Part shown: positions 13,471 to 28,030 of the stretch, piece by piece
Layout of the letters: every line of letters begins with the position of its first letter
How positions within the stretch are numbered: position 1 is the first letter of the stretch
DNA from: Ascaris suum
Taxonomy: Eukaryota > Nematoda > Chromadorea > Rhabditida > Ascarididae
DNA: 64,000 nucleotides
Direction: 5' to 3'
NCBI GenBank assembly: GCA_013433145.1
Contig: CM024174.1
Coordinates: forward strand, 1,413,083-1,477,082
Position numbers and translations under genes: made by a program
Notes under the pieces: generated by a model
The model's input: only the letters and a program-made list of their open reading frames with translations
What the model was told of the DNA's origin: nothing
Databases searched by the model: none

Positions 13471-15100
13471 TATTTCTTTTTATTTCATTAATCGATTAGC
13501 TATGATATCAACGAATAAATTGTCAATTTTCATTGATCGGGGAACATTTTCATTGATCGGAGGAACTTTGCTGTTTGTTAATATAACTTAAGAGCTGAAA
13601 AATTATAGATGCCTTAATAGCTCTTCGCTTGTCCCTTCCCCGCTCTCCTATTTCTTCATCCTTCCACATAATCTCATTTAAAAACTTTCATCGTTTATAG
13701 CCGACGTGGTTTCCTTTGAAGTTCTATGATCATTGATTTCAAAAATTACAACTATCGCTTCCAAATATCATCCATTTTGAGGTGCTTTTTAAGTCTATAT
13801 TCAGTGTCGCTTTTATCAAAAATAAAAATGCAATAATATTATCGAATATTTTTGCAAATATTCTCAATATTAAATTAAAAATAAAACAAAATATTTTGCT
13901 ATATTCAGTCATGAAATTTAAAAAATATATATATAATTATTTTAAAAAAGAAATATTTTTTTAGTGATATTTAAATTAAATAATTTTCGCGTATCTTATT
14001 GAAATTCCTCTTTGTAAGCATAAATCTGAAGGAGTAATTGAGAAATAAAATTTCTTTATTAAGAGATATTCAATTCATCAAATAGAAATTCAAATCTCCG
14101 TGAATGAATAATATTGCATTCAGCACTCAAATAATCGGAGAATTCAGAGGCATTATTTCTCGATTACCATACATCTCAATATAGAGCCCTCATAGCATCT
14201 TGAGGTATAGTCCTCATGATTTGATAAATCTATATACATAAAATAATAGATAATAATATATCGAGTTGAGAGTGCTATGTCAATGGGGAGCGTTGAATCG
14301 ACTTTAAAGCTTTACTAGTTATATTCTCATGAGCTGTTATTCGTTTTTTGTCGCTCCGAACCTTAGTAGTTATAGGCACGACGATAGGTTCGAATTAAAG
14401 ACTCCTGAAACATATTAACGTTACCTCAGTGACTTTTTCAAGTGTTGGTCGCGAAGTTCGACCTTATCTTCTATGTTAGGGACATCTTAGTTGCACTTTC
14501 TTGGCATGTTAGTTCGGTTTCACAAATATTTCCACATGTGTTAATGCAAATTACCCGAAATTTTATAGCTCGAACTAGAGCTGTCAACATTTCGCTTATA
14601 AGAATGGAAAAACTACTAAAAAAAATACACTATTTTGATTCTATCATTTTAGGATTTATTCTGGAGCTAAATATTTTCAACATTCCCCCCAAAAAATAAA
14701 TTCAACACTGAGGCACAATTCTATGTTTAATTATAGTTGTGCCACAAGTAATTTCCTAATTCTTTAAAAAACGGTTTAGAAAATTATCTATGAATATTAG
14801 AGCGATGATAAGCAGTGATAAGTGATAAGTAATTTAATTACCGCCGGATAGAAGGAATCGAATGCTTCGTTGGTCAATCGTTTCGCACGATTAACGACAA
14901 TTCCTCGAGCTCGAAATCTTTCCCTTTAAATTCGTATATATTATATCATAATTTATATTAGTTCGGCGGTAACGTTTGATTCATTGAGGAAATTTATTTG
15001 CGTGGAATTTTTTTTTTCTTCAGTATTTTTTTCAATTGCATTTTTTTTTCGTGAAATAAACGTTCATAGAATTGGAATAAATTCCCAGTCAATCTAACAT

Positions 15101-15140
15101 GAAGATTTTCTCATTCATATTTTTCTTTGTCTTAATTGGT
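15101..15140 (+). CDS. Possible signal-peptide exon, downstream exons unresolved
   Basis: An ATG opens MKIFSFIFFFVLI, a short strongly hydrophobic leader, and a donor-like GGTAATTT follows immediately. This is a typical first exon of a small secreted protein. A continuation after TTTATAAG at 15189 would add about 15 residues before a stop (end VLHLLFSDILTSNAD), in phase but with a weak acceptor. A separate open frame at about 15418-15570 does not join cleanly. In AT-rich DNA hydrophobic ORFs arise by chance, so this stays tentative. Confidence 0.2.
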
Positions 15141-15277
15141 AATTTTTTTTTCTTTGAAAATCTTTTCCTACGCCAATCATTTTATAAGTACTCCATTTAT
15201 TGTTTAGTGACATTCTAACATCTAATGCCGATTAAAAAAAATCGCCTTATTTCCGTAATAATAAATAATTTTCAACG

Positions 15278-15279
<2 letters not shown>

Positions 15280-15339
<60 letters not shown>
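15280..15339. repeat. (CT)n microsatellite, about 60 bp
   Basis: Uninterrupted CT dinucleotides; the RERERE minus-strand ORF is an artefact of it. Confidence 0.97.
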
Positions 15340-15344
<5 letters not shown>

Positions 15345-15663
15345 TAAATGCTTTTCACTAAAAATATAATTATTTTCATTCAATGAAATATAATCAATTA
15401 TCATCGAATTTCTCGTTGATTTTAATATTCAAAATGAGAATGAAATTCATAGAGATATGGAAGGTGATGAAATTCGAAAAAATTCAACTTGGTGCTTTAA
15501 AAAAATTCACAAGAAAAAAATTCAACTAACTTTGCAAAATCATCTTTCACTCGCATTCGAGCTTCGCATGTTACCAACGAGCTGACCAAAAGCGCAACCA
15601 TGAAACCAATAACCACAGTCCCTTGCATAGTTTTTATAGTAATTCTGAAAAGAGCTCATTTAC

Positions 15664-15799
<136 letters not shown>

Positions 15800-18059
15800 T
15801 GATTTTCTATATGAAGCGCAAATATTTCATAATATATTCATAGTTTAACTCCTACACTCATATGTTAATACCAGCGGCAATTGAAATTTGAATATGAAAT
15901 GTCGAACCCAAAAATAACACCGGTAGGATCATTTAATTTCCTTATTGTTCATCTGCATTTAACGAATCCGGTCGTCAATGGTGGCTAATTGAAGAATACA
16001 CCGATAGATGGAATAGTTTAAAGATGAAAGCTTAGATGGTGAATAATTTTTAAAAACAAACGAATTTTCGTAATTCAATTATCGTTCAAATTTAAAAATT
16101 ATAATTTGTGATTATACAATTAAAGAACGATGTCATTATCAAACATATTTTATGAAATGATATATGATGCAAGTTTGTTGTCAATGTTTCTCGATGAACA
16201 CTTTCGATATTCTTCTATGAGTAATCAAAATAACATGACTATATAACGGTATTGCGATTCTTCATGCAAAAATTCTAAGATCCAACATCCATAAATTATT
16301 TACTCTTCTTAACTATTTGAAGTAATAACAATATATCAACGAATATTGCACTAACTAAAAGAATTCAGCAATATTTTATTTATATTTTCCGCATTAATAT
16401 CCTATCAGAATATTTTCCTATTAACTACGATATGATGGTTTAAAGAACGTTTAACATGTAAACGTTAATTATGAAAAATCTCAGGAAATGAGCAGAGCAC
16501 AGGTAAACGATAAGAGAACAGGTAAGTGGAACTGAGAGACGAATTGAACAACGAACACACTGACATCCTCTAAGATTGCTTTAATTGGTATAAATTTTGA
16601 TGAGCGAAGACTGGTTTCAACATCAATGAGTACCCAATTCGGCGAATAGAAAACATCATAGTGCACACAATTCAACCATCGAAAAATATTGAATGTCATT
16701 TACAATCAGAGATTCCATAGTAACATAATGTTATATGATCGAATAATACAATTGTACTCTAAATTTTTTCTTATTTACGTTTCTTTTTTCTTATTATTAA
16801 ACGATCATAAAACTTGTATGATGATATATCAAGTTTTAAGAGCTCTAGTGATTCATTCATAAATTGTAGCATAATTTTTTCAACAGTTCTAAAATCATTA
16901 AAATTGAAAAATTAAAATATACATGAGCAGTAAAATGAATGATGGACGACGATCGAAGATGGCTAATGCATAGAAAATGTTGTGCAAAAAATGCAATATC
17001 CACTATGATCACTAAATGCACTGCAATTTCGTGTTCCCATAAAATCGACGAAAAATACATGACACTAAAAGAAATTCTCGTCAATTCCCATTCGCAAGAA
17101 TTTCGTTCTTGAATTTCGTACCTGAACTTCACAGTACTCTTCAGATCATCTTTTCTATTGCCACTTATCGATATCTCTTTGAATTTAGTGATGAAAATTC
17201 TCTTCAGTTCTATTTGAGAATATTATTGCTCGTCTGTATTTTAAAATTTGAATATAAAGAATTTCAATATGCTTGATTATATTTGAAAAATTCGAATTAT
17301 AATTTCAACGATTGAATGAAGTCGCAATTACAACGTAATGTCACATTCAATGAAAAACACTAGCTAATATTTATTAAAATTTATAAAGGTTTATTTCTTT
17401 CATAAAATTTCGTTGACAATTCTCTAAGTATATCAAACAGTAAGTCTCAATCGTTAATAAAAACACTCCAATATTCATATTATTTCCGCCATCATCGAAG
17501 ATAACGGAAATTAAACTCCGATAGGTTGCACCTGGGGAATGCACTAAATTTTACAACGCACTGCAAAGATTGATCGAAAATCTATGGCGGAAAAAAAAAT
17601 TCCAAAGCTATTTGAATATTCATCTTCGCCTATATTAAAATTCTACATTAAAGATGATTTCATAATGAGGCAATATGGCTCCGAAATGATATCCTCTGAA
17701 GGATCTCTGCTCGGAATTGTTACTTATTCAAGAACTGTAATATGTTACCAAAAAAAAATGTTTGGATTATTATGAAGTCATTTAGACAAAGCTTACATAT
17801 CCAGGATTCTCCACGATTCCACTTGATCGCCGCTAATTGATTTCAGCCATTCTTTCTAATTGCGGAAGTTTTTTTTCTTCTTTGTCGAGAAAAATACGCA
17901 AAATTCAAGAAGAGTAACATGACCATGTTATTTTGAAACGGAAATTGATGTTTCATTCAAATTTCGAAACCCTTAATTGGAGCGTCGAGAGAAAATGTTG
18001 GTAGAACGTGTTTCTGATCACGAGACAACGGTAGAGCATTAGTCTTCATTTGATAGATG

Positions 18060-18205
18060 TCGCGATATATAAATATATAAATATAAACACATATATGTTT
18101 GTTTATTTATTTACTTATATTTATATTTATATTTATGTTTACACTTATGTTTATATTTATATTTATTATTTATATTTATATTTACATTTATATTTATACA
18201 TATTT
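18060..18205. repeat. TTTATA/TTTACA-rich degenerate tract
   Basis: Hexamer-like TTTATATTTATATTTATG units are repeated imperfectly. The Tyr/Ile-rich ORF over it is an artefact. Confidence 0.8.
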
Positions 18206-21200
18206 ACACTAAAATCTGTCCTTATAAGCCAAACAATGTTGCTTCACTTAAAGAAATGTAAAGTTTTAAGTTACTGCATTATTGTTTTTCAAATTGATTC
18301 ATTTTTGAGCGCAGTGATTTGTCTTTTCGGGTTCATTTATTTCATAAAACATCACTGATAGATTTCAACGTTTTCAATTTTTTTTTTTTTCAACATTACA
18401 GCAATTTTTCACTCTCTGAACTTTTTTCCATACTATCAATTGTAGTTTTTTGTTCTGCGTAACTTTTAACACGAAGAATCATTGAATTTTTCTTTTCAAA
18501 AAAAAATGTTTTTTTTTTGTTTTTTCAACTATTTTTTCTTATATTATAAATGTAATGATTCAATTTTTTTTTTGTATTTTTAAGTATTGACTTTTATTTC
18601 TGTGATATTGTTCATTTAATGCGTTGGAGTGTTTGATATAATGCTTTTCCTTTGAAAGAATTTTTCTTTTTAACAACTAAATTTTTTTTTCATACATTAT
18701 TTAAACATGAAAAAAATATTGTAATTTAAATGTAATTTTGATTTATTGATAATTATCGAACAATTGCTCGAATCGATTTTTGAAAAATAGAAAACCAATA
18801 ACTTTGCGTTGGGCGAATTATCGTGTTATATGGCAAATTTCGAATATTCGTCGAATTAAACGACTCATCACTCATCGTTGGGCGATGCTTCCGGTTTTTT
18901 TAGCGATTTTTTTTTTTGGATTCCCATAATTTTCCAATCCTCTATTGTTCCTCAAAAAAAAACGTGAAAACTAAACAACGATGTAGTTTGATCGAATTGT
19001 GGCCATACCGGAAACGACCGCTATAAAAACTTTCATCAGGTGACGATCATCCATGATAGATATTAAAAAGGAGGCAAATATATCAAAAGACGAGGGAAAG
19101 AATAAATAATGCACTCTATGGGCGACGATAAGACAATGAGGAGAAATAAGATTTACTTCACCTCTCTCCACCCCTTCATTTTCCCTTCCCCTCCCTCCTC
19201 CCTCCCCCCTCCCTCTCTCCTCAGGAAAAGACGACTTTTGCCATACAATGTCCTGAGCGCCATATAATTCCTCTCAGAATGCCTCTTCATTGTGACCTCA
19301 TCTATCCCACAAGCGTGCGCTAAAGCAGGGGGGAACGATGAATTGTCTCTCTGGACACTATTTCCTTGATTACTTTATTGGCCCGAAGTATACCACATAC
19401 AGTTGATTTTCTAGTATACGTAAAAATAAGAGCAAAGTTTGACAATTGAGACAAAAATTGCAGTTCCCCTTCATATGTAAACTGCAAGAGAAAGGAGATG
19501 ATTAAAATCCTTTCCTATGAAAGAGGATAAAGAGCTCTCTTTCCCGGGAATTACCCATTCTTTCTTCCCGCTTCCATCATAACCGCTCTAACACAATAAT
19601 AATTTTCCCATGATTTTTCATAGGTACGAAAGGGTCGTTGAATACTCGACACTTTACATAATGCTTTATTATATTATTAATCTGTCTTAGATAACAAGCA
19701 TTATGTATGTGAATGCAGATTGTAGAGTCAATCAACTCTCCATAGCAACTTTGATGCAGTAATAAAATCATTCGGCTTCAGATGTTATCTGTCAATAATA
19801 ATAGATATATTGTTTTATACCTTACGTTCACTAAATAAACTATATACGCATAACGATGTCTCCTTCTTTTCAATCTCATTTCATATGCAAACTGCAGATT
19901 CGTCCAACATGAATGGTCAGCTGGTTGAATTATACGTTGTACACCCTCCCAGTCCACAGGTATCCACTTCCAAATTTTCTCTTATATGAAGAATCATAAA
20001 GGTGCGACATTTCCTAAAATTCACGTCATTATTGAGCTGATGCTTTGATTTATGCTAAGCGGATGCTTTGATTTATGCTCAAATATAACACGAATACTTC
20101 GTTAGATGTGCTCTAATTATTTCTATTTCAGTGAAAATTGTTGCTAAAAAAATCAAAATTTCAACGCAAATATTTCACATTAGTATTTGAAATTATATGA
20201 CTGAAACGCCTTAGCAAATTCTTTCTTAATTTGATAGGTCATACAATTAAATGCTGCAGTACACTGCTTATAAATAGTAAAAATTTATGCATAATTTTAT
20301 CGCATTTTAAAAATTCAAATCATCAAATACAAAAAAAAAAATCAAAAAAAGAAAGCAAGCGTTGACATGCAAAATCAATAAATCAATTTTACAAAAATAA
20401 AAAAAAAATCGTTCAAATGGAACTCTCGCAAAATTAAATAAAATTCCGGTAATTTTTTTTAGCAAGGTGAATTTCCAATGAATTGAAAAACTTCAACTCG
20501 TCGAACTAACGACCTACTGCTGATCATTTCCTCATCTATAATCTACGAGATACACCGAAGTGCTCTAGAAAAATGGATCGACAAAAAATTTCTTGGAAAG
20601 AACAATTCAATCACTGCAAATCGTATCGTCATTCCTAGAAAGCAATAACATTGCATTTTCCCTTAGGACTTTCATCATTTCACCAAAAAAAAAACCCTTC
20701 CCTATACTCGGCATTCCCGTTTACTTTATCACTTCGTCCCATACCATCATAGTCTTGCCAACCATTTCAGTAGAAATTTGATGCCTATGAAGATATTCTA
20801 TTTATGTTTCAAACACGCTTAAAGATGGTGGTAAGAAAACGTTGATTCGAGTGACCTATACCTGTCAATTTTTGAGCTGAAGTGGTTACCTGTAAAGGTA
20901 AAAAAATGAGAAAACAAGGAAGAAATAAAACAAAAAAACAAAAAAAAAGATAACAATAATAAAAGAAATTAACATCACATAAATTTATCAAATTTTAACA
21001 CTCTGTAAAAAAAAAAAAAAACAAGCAACGAAAGAAGGATTTCCTTGTGGAAAAAAAAAACTGCTGAAAAAACAATGCGCAGAAGCCTAATATAACTTCT
21101 ATCAATTATCAACCTAGTAGCACTAGTTATACAATCATAAGAGCGCCGTATTATACATCTATCGCCTACTTGAATATTATTTCTTTCAGTGGAAAATTAC

Positions 21201-21897
21201 ATTAAATTACATTAAATTGACTGCTCTCAACAATTAAAAAAAAACAATAAAGCAATCACTATAATATATAATAAAACCTTCAAATCATAAAAAATAAACA
21301 GAAGAATCCTTAATGTTCAAATAAGATCATTCTTTGGGAACTTGATTCCGATACCTTATGTAAAAAAAAAGCGCCACAATATCGAATATTTTTTTCCCAC
21401 TACAAATAAGAAACCCACTAAAATAATGACTACATCGATTGAAGTACCGAAGTAAACTATATCGGCTACCACAACATTGAAATATCCCTCTCTTAATTAG
21501 TGAATTTTTATACATCGATAAAAATGCCTATGTGATGTCCATTAGAATATTGCCGCTTAAAATAATATAAATGCATCTATCCTCTTCTCTCCAACCTCCC
21601 CTCCCCTCCCCCCCATCGGCCTTCCTCCTTCCTCTATTGCCAATCGTTACCATAGCTAAGACCTCTAGCTAAGCTTTATAAATTGAGGCGCTCTAAAACA
21701 CTACAAAAGTATATCTGCAATATAATGTATCCATCATCCAATTCTATGCCCCCCATCTGAAATATTACCTCTTGATTGCATATTTCGATGCTCTCCACCT
21801 ATCGACAACTTGCGCTTACTTAAAGATTATTAACTAAAGTAGTGCCCCTTCAGCTGATATCCTACTTAACGAAACGTCAATTAAAAATTCAACCAAT

Positions 21898-22008
<111 letters not shown>

Positions 22009-22081
22009 ACCGGTTGTAGTATATTTCTTAAGCAATTGCCTTCGCTAGAAATTAGAATCACATCAAATCGCGTGAGTACTA

Positions 22082-25000
22082 TTAGTGCTTATAGACTCGT
22101 TTCATACGATCCATCATCGCATATTGCAATCCAGAAAATACTGTCGTCGCACCAGTTGCCACACTAAAACTTTCAACAAATATTAGAATTTCAATTTTAA
22201 ATTTTCTAGGCAAAAATACACTGCTTCAATTGTGACATAACTACAAAAACATGACGTGCTACTTGAAGTCGATCTAATTCCCATCGACCAAACATGAGGT
22301 GCTACTTGAAGTCGATCTAATTCCCATCGACCAAACATGAGGTGCTACTTGAAGTCGATCTAATTCCCATCGACCAAACATGAGGTGCTACATGACGTCA
22401 ATCTAATCATCATTGATCAAATTTACGACGATCAAAACAAGTAACTTTCAATTCCGTATGTAGTTCTCATTAAATCATCGTTCGCTTAATTCACTATTCG
22501 CCAAATGACCGTCTCATCCGAGTGAACATCTTCAACAAGTAGTGTACGTTTATTCGACCAAACATTTTAAAAAAATTTTGCAAGGAAAAGAATTTTCATA
22601 CAAAATCAAAAATTATTCTTCCTTGAAAAAAAAAACAATTCCAGCATTATACAACATTATCTCTTATTAAGAACAAGCTCTAAATTATGACGCTCTATGA
22701 ATTCAATTCTGCCAACTTCTATGTATCAGTTAAATTCGTCTATTATTATAACTATGCATTCCATAATAAAATCCACTTTTATACTTCAAACACCAAAATG
22801 GGCGAATTCGACGACCACTCCCTTCACTCTTTAACCAACACCACCCCCCACTATTCGCCAAAACTTCTTGCATGAATAAGCAAAATTTGCAAATGATTTA
22901 ACGATAACGATCATAAATTAAAGACACGAGCATTTTTCTATACTGTTCGGCAAACGTACAGAAAAGCTGAATACTTAATAAAAAGTCGTCTCCTCTTTCC
23001 TAAAATTTTTTGAAGTGATTCTCACCTCGATAGGATACTATCACCTGTAATTTGTTATTATTGCAAAACCTGCTCAGGTGAAAATATTATGAATCTTTTC
23101 TAAAAATGAAAGCGTTTTCAGTTCTATTATTACAACCAAGGCACGAATGCAGTCGAGATCGGAATTCGACTTAACCAACGTTCACTGCAAAAAAACGCCC
23201 CGTAAAAATGCACAACACTGTGCATATCAAAAATGTCGCAATATTTGCCAGCTTAGATAGTGGTAAAAAGCCTATAAACTTCAAGTACCAAATATCTAGC
23301 CCTTAAAGCATTCATGTCCCAAAAAAACCTTTTCAACCCAAAACTAGCAACCACCCATCTGAACTCAATAAACAACAACAACAACAACAAAACAAAAAAT
23401 CAACCGTCTCTTCACCCTGGTATCGAGGTTACAGGTCACAATTTAATGAAACCTACGTCTCCTCTCTCCAATCACCTACCTCGACAAGTAGTTATCTGAA
23501 TATGCCCCCCCCCCCCAAATGTGATGCAAAAGTCCCGCTCCCCGCCCCCTCTTCCAGGGTGTCGAAATAAAAGTAGCGCCAACAAAGACAGATTCAGTCC
23601 TGCGTTTTACGGGATTGTTATCTATATAGAAGGGAACGAGTGAGGAAAGCCGAAGTATATGAGCCGATCATCACTGACACCACTCCGTCCCTCTCCCCCC
23701 CCCCCCCCCTCCTGGTAATTGGAAGCTGCCGATAGAACTCTATAGGATTTTCAATAAATACATAGTACCGGAATCATCAGGAAACGATAAACTAACGATA
23801 AAAATAAACTAACCATAAAACTGTTAAAGAGGGATGATCAACAAAATTGAAAAGTGGTGAAACAAGACTGCATGCAACCAACGATAATTGTAGAGCAGTA
23901 TTCACCTCAAATAATGAAAATAATATAAATTAAAAAATTCAACGATAATATTCCTCCCAAAATAAGCATTTACATTATAAAATAATAAAAAATATTAAAA
24001 GCTATGCAAGCAGCTATTGAAAAATTTTAAAAAAAAACAAATGAACGTAGCCAACACACCAAAAAACTTAGAGCAACCAAGTGGAAACTGCTTAACACAA
24101 AGATACTATCTAACTATGGAATATTATCTTCTCATATTTAGTAGCCCTCTTTAGGTATAGAACTCTATCGTTTTCACGATTATCTTTAATAGCATTAACA
24201 CCTGGCAGAGTTTATTAAAACAGGATATCGATACAGTTCAATAAAACATTCAATAAAACATACAAAATCAGAACAGTCTATTCAAACATCTAACAATTTG
24301 CTTTCTTTTTGATGAGGCCAATACACAAAAATAGTACTAGTACCAATCTGACCTGAATTACCCACGTTATAGCCATCAAACCTCATAACTCCAATCTTAG
24401 TGGTTCCCAAAATGAAATTGCTCGAAGGTAGATCGAACTACACGTACATATGTAGACAGGTACTCGTCATAGTATCCTTTGCAGACAAATTTGCAAACTT
24501 GCATGGAAATTTCCTTTACTATGATAGAATAAAAAAATTCCCTCCACTCGACTTCTGTGATGTTTCCTAATGGAATTTCGCCATAAAGAAAAAAAAAAAC
24601 CTTTAAAAACAAACTACACAACATTTAGCCGGCTTTCAATCTCCTTCCCCCCTCCCCCTCCCCCCCCCCCCCACTTCCATTAGCCTCCAAGTGCCTTCAT
24701 CAGAACTACTTTTCCTCAAAGAATTTGTGGTAAATAAATAAATATAAATGTAAGAGGTACCTTACTAGCAATTGTGGGTGCTACCTTCATCGGCGATATC
24801 GAAGGATCAAAGAACCTTCTCAGTGTTATCGGTGGCATCAAAACTCGATAGCGTTTCACAAAGCCACCAATCACGAGGCATAAATCTCGCAATATCACCA
24901 CCGCCGTTAATAAAACTGAAATTTTCTCTTATCGTTTCATAAAACAATCTTTTTACACGCTGAACTTTTTCCATCAATAAAAAAATAAACGAATTATCGT

Positions 25001-26259
25001 TGCATATCGTTTCCACTTTCATAAATTCCACACATGACGATTTAATTATCGAAGAAATTTTCTCATATTTATCAAACTATTTGATGAAATGGATTTTCCT
25101 CTCTTTATAGCGATTGATTAGCGAACATAGCATCCGAGATAATATTGAATAAGATTTGTGAGAGAAAATTCCCATAAATATTCCTCATCAATAAATTACA
25201 CGTAGTATGATTTTGTGCAAAAAAAAGAGATCATCAAATCGGACTCCAAACCATCTCTCTTTGAGTGAATATAACTTGAATTATTCGTAGGCACCTTTTT
25301 CTTCTATAAAATTCAACTTGTTTTCTGATACTTTCATTCCTCTTTCAAAAAAATAAATAAAGAGAAGAAATAAATAAATAAATAAATAAAGACAGTAATC
25401 GTGTAATCAGTAAGTACAGATTTGAACGGAAAATTGAAATAAGCATCACATATATCCCCAACTTAATTTGCATTTTATCACAACTATATAAATCAGCAAT
25501 AAAAATTTACTAACAAGGAATGAGATCGACATAAGTGAGCGTGATGAAGAGCGTACTCACAAGAAATTTATCTGCGATCGGATCCAATGCACTACCCAAT
25601 AATGAACTTTGACCTTTCACATGTCTCGCTATATAACCATCCAACTGCAATGAATATATTCCATTGCGTAATTGAATAAATAAAAATTTAACACGAACGA
25701 AATAATAATATAAGCAACGACTAATTCCCTCTAAAATGTTGGCAGACAATGAACCAATTCTCATACATTTTTGCGTGTTCTTTTTTGTTCTTATTAACGT
25801 AAAAACCAGTTTTTCTGAGGTTTTAGTCATGGTCGTTAAAATTGGCAGCAAGATGGATCGTATTTTTTAAAAGGGTGATAGGTGATAAGGCTGATAGGGG
25901 GTGATAAGGGGTGATAGGGGATGAAAGGCTGATAGGGTGATAAGGGTACTTTCATTGTTAAAACCTAGGAATAACAGAATGGAAGGATCACATTTAAGAC
26001 CTACACTGATAGAACGTAGAGGTTGCGCCGACAACAGCCGAAGAGTTTCCTAGCCGCAAGCGAGAGCGAAAGACGGGAAGGGAGGGAAAGTTCACCTTAC
26101 CCAACATTTTTGGCCCAATAGAAGAAAAATGGCCAGAGAAAATAAACTACAAGAAAAAGATGGAAAAAAAACGATTTTGGTTTTTAAAATGAACATCACT
26201 ATTTTCTATCTTATCAGCGAAAAAAAAAGGTTTCAAAGAAAACTGGACACTGCGCAGTA

Positions 26260-26323
<64 letters not shown>

Positions 26324-28030
26324 GATGTAATATGAGGGAAGGAGGAGGATACAAGAGTGATGGGAGAGAGGGAGAGAGACGCTAGCAAAAAAACAACGCG
26401 AAATTCCCTCTGCAAAACTATATATCGTTTAAAACAACTTATGCTTCATCGTATTTTTCCTCAGATTTATTCATCATTTTAAGCGAGAATTAAAACACCA
26501 TAAACTTCAATATTTTTTCCACAAAACGTCGGCAATAATAAATAAAACAATGTCACTTATTATTCTCTCATAAAATTTACATATTCACCTAATCTTCACA
26601 TACCAAATCGGTAATTCCAGCAATAGCGAAAAGCGAAACCGCCATCGTAAAGCGTTCTTCAACAACTAGATATCCTATTATTGGTGTTAAACCAATCCTG
26701 AAAAATAAAAACCCTCAAAAAAAAAACCAAATTTTGCCTTAAATTAGCAAAAAAATAAATAAATAAATAAATAAATAAAAAATAAAGATAAACATAAACA
26801 TAAACCAATATTATTCATCAATGGAAAACGTTCAACTTATGGCTTGCAAAAAATCAAATAATCAAATAATTTCATTTAAAAAAAATCGAAATAACATATT
26901 TCTCAGGCATAGAATTGAAAACTTTTCATTCTCTTATCGAAATGATTTTTCTTTTTCAGAAGGAAAAATAATTTCGCCATCAAAAAATAATAAACACTTA
27001 TCGACAAAATATCTTCTACTTGAAATATCGAATATCTTTTTAATAATTTCTCTTCAAATCTTTTAATTTTAATTTCTAATTTCTAATATTTTTATTTTTA
27101 CTTCTATTTTTAATTACTATTTCTATTTTTATTTCTAATATTTTTAATTACTTCTATAATTTCTTCTAAATTTTTTTTTTTTTGAAAAGCGCATATATAT
27201 TATTCATTGAATTCACCACAAATGCTAAGAATAAAAAAAAATAATGATAATAATAAAAGCAAACATTTAACCTCTCATTTTCAATAATTTTATCCCAAAT
27301 TCTCTTCTCATTTTGTGGAATTTTCTCTTCTCATTCGTGGGCGAGAAAGTATACCTAAGCATAGAAATTGCAAAGGAAAAATACCTGAGTATACAAAGAG
27401 CGTTTGGTATAGTCATTATATTATCATGAAATTGTTTCTTTTGTTCAGCGAATTGCTTATGTATCCTCTTCATATTCTCTTTGAAAGCGCATTCCCGATC
27501 ACTAAAAAAAAAAAGTCATCTCATATTTCTTCTGCACGATTATCATTGAAAAATTAAATTGGAGAGAATATTTCAAAGCTAGAAGCATTCACCTTTATCC
27601 ACCGGCTAAGTAGAATCGATTTTCTTTGAAATATAATATAAATGAAAAGAATTTCCAGATTATCTTTTTTTTTAGCCACAGAAATTCTAAACCTTTTTAC
27701 TCTCCTTCACTTTCTATTTCTTCATTCTCCTCTCGTGTGTTTGTTTAAATTAAGTCGAAAATATGTTAACGATTGAAATATTAAATGGAAGAAATAAATC
27801 ATTCGTTTAGAAACTAACCTAAAAGAGTTCGTAGTGATCGCAAAAATTCGTAAATTTGGCGTTAGCAATTTTCTCAATAAGCGATTTTCTTTTCGAGTCC
27901 CATAAAGACGTAAAATAACACCATAAAATCGATAATGATCAATTGCAATCATAGAATTTGATAGTCGATGAGTTAACGATTCGAAAATATATGATGATCG
28001 TCTAATTAAGCAGCAATTGCGGCAGTTCAT
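22082..28030 (-). CDS. crls-1: Mitochondrial cardiolipin synthase (CDP-alcohol phosphatidyltransferase), 7 exons
   Basis: Exons in transcript order: 28030-27819, 27501-27385, 26697-26604, 25644-25515, 24915-24761, 23905-23814 and 22163-22082. All phases join and give 293 residues, near the ~300 of animal CRLS1. Residues 1-70 are rich in Arg and Ser and poor in acids ([16 protein letters not shown]), as in a mitochondrial presequence. [18 protein letters not shown] (98-115) opens the catalytic domain. The signature D-x2-DG-x2-AR-x9-G-x3-D-x3-D is complete: D140, D143, G144, A147, R148, G158, D162, D166. Several hydrophobic segments follow (from [12 protein letters not shown] on). Reaction in the family: CDP-diacylglycerol plus phosphatidylglycerol to cardiolipin and CMP, in the inner mitochondrial membrane. 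The start was chosen because a 3' splice site (CATAG) lies 37 nt upstream. Introns hold three long C runs on the plus strand, tandem repeats and a (CT)n array. Confidence 0.92.
22251..22420. repeat. 43-bp tandem repeat, about 4 copies, in the last cardiolipin synthase intron
   Basis: The unit starts ATGAGGTGCTACTTGAAGTC and ends CCATCGACCAAAC. Copies begin at 22251, 22294 and 22337 and are nearly identical; a fourth at 22380 has diverged. Each unit holds the inverted pair TCGAT / ATCGA. Near identity suggests recent expansion. Confidence 0.93.
23505..23516 (-). repeat. Poly-C run (12), G on the sense strand of the host gene
   Basis: Homopolymer of 12 in an intron of the minus-strand cardiolipin synthase gene, so the transcript carries 12 Gs. 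Confidence 0.9.
23695..23709 (-). repeat. Poly-C run (15), G on the sense strand of the host gene
   Basis: Homopolymer of 15 about 105 bp past the sixth cardiolipin synthase exon, in the last intron. Confidence 0.9.
24642..24672 (-). repeat. C-rich tract with a 13-base run, G on the sense strand
   Basis: CTCCTTCCCCCCTCCCCCTC is followed by 12 more Cs. It lies in the intron after the fifth exon of the cardiolipin synthase gene. Read on the minus strand it has several adjoining G runs. Confidence 0.9.
25871..25947. repeat. GTGATAGG-type short tandem repeat in a cardiolipin synthase intron
   Basis: Variants of GGGTGATA and GGCTGATA are repeated about nine times. Imperfect; not coding. Confidence 0.8.
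26263..26321. repeat. (CT)n microsatellite, about 59 bp, in a cardiolipin synthase intron
   Basis: Uninterrupted CT dinucleotides between exons 3 and 4 by genomic order (transcript exons 4 and 3); the minus-strand RERERE ORF is an artefact. Confidence 0.95.

Noticed and set aside
14340..14420. Possible tRNA suggested by GGTTCGAATTA
   Set aside because: Box A and a cloverleaf could not be found, and the box B match is incomplete.
15222..15404. RERERE ORF (and its twin at 26233-26415)
   Set aside because: Translation of (CT)n microsatellites.
16481..17132. Two minus-strand ORFs (MTFNIFRWLNCVHYD and a hydrophobic 91-codon frame)
   Set aside because: No recognisable domain, and I could not join them with good splice sites. 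A small unknown gene cannot be excluded.
17584..17775. 63-codon plus-strand ORF starting MAEKKIPKLFEYSSS
   Set aside because: Begins on a poly-A run, no domain, no acceptor or donor context that would make a gene.
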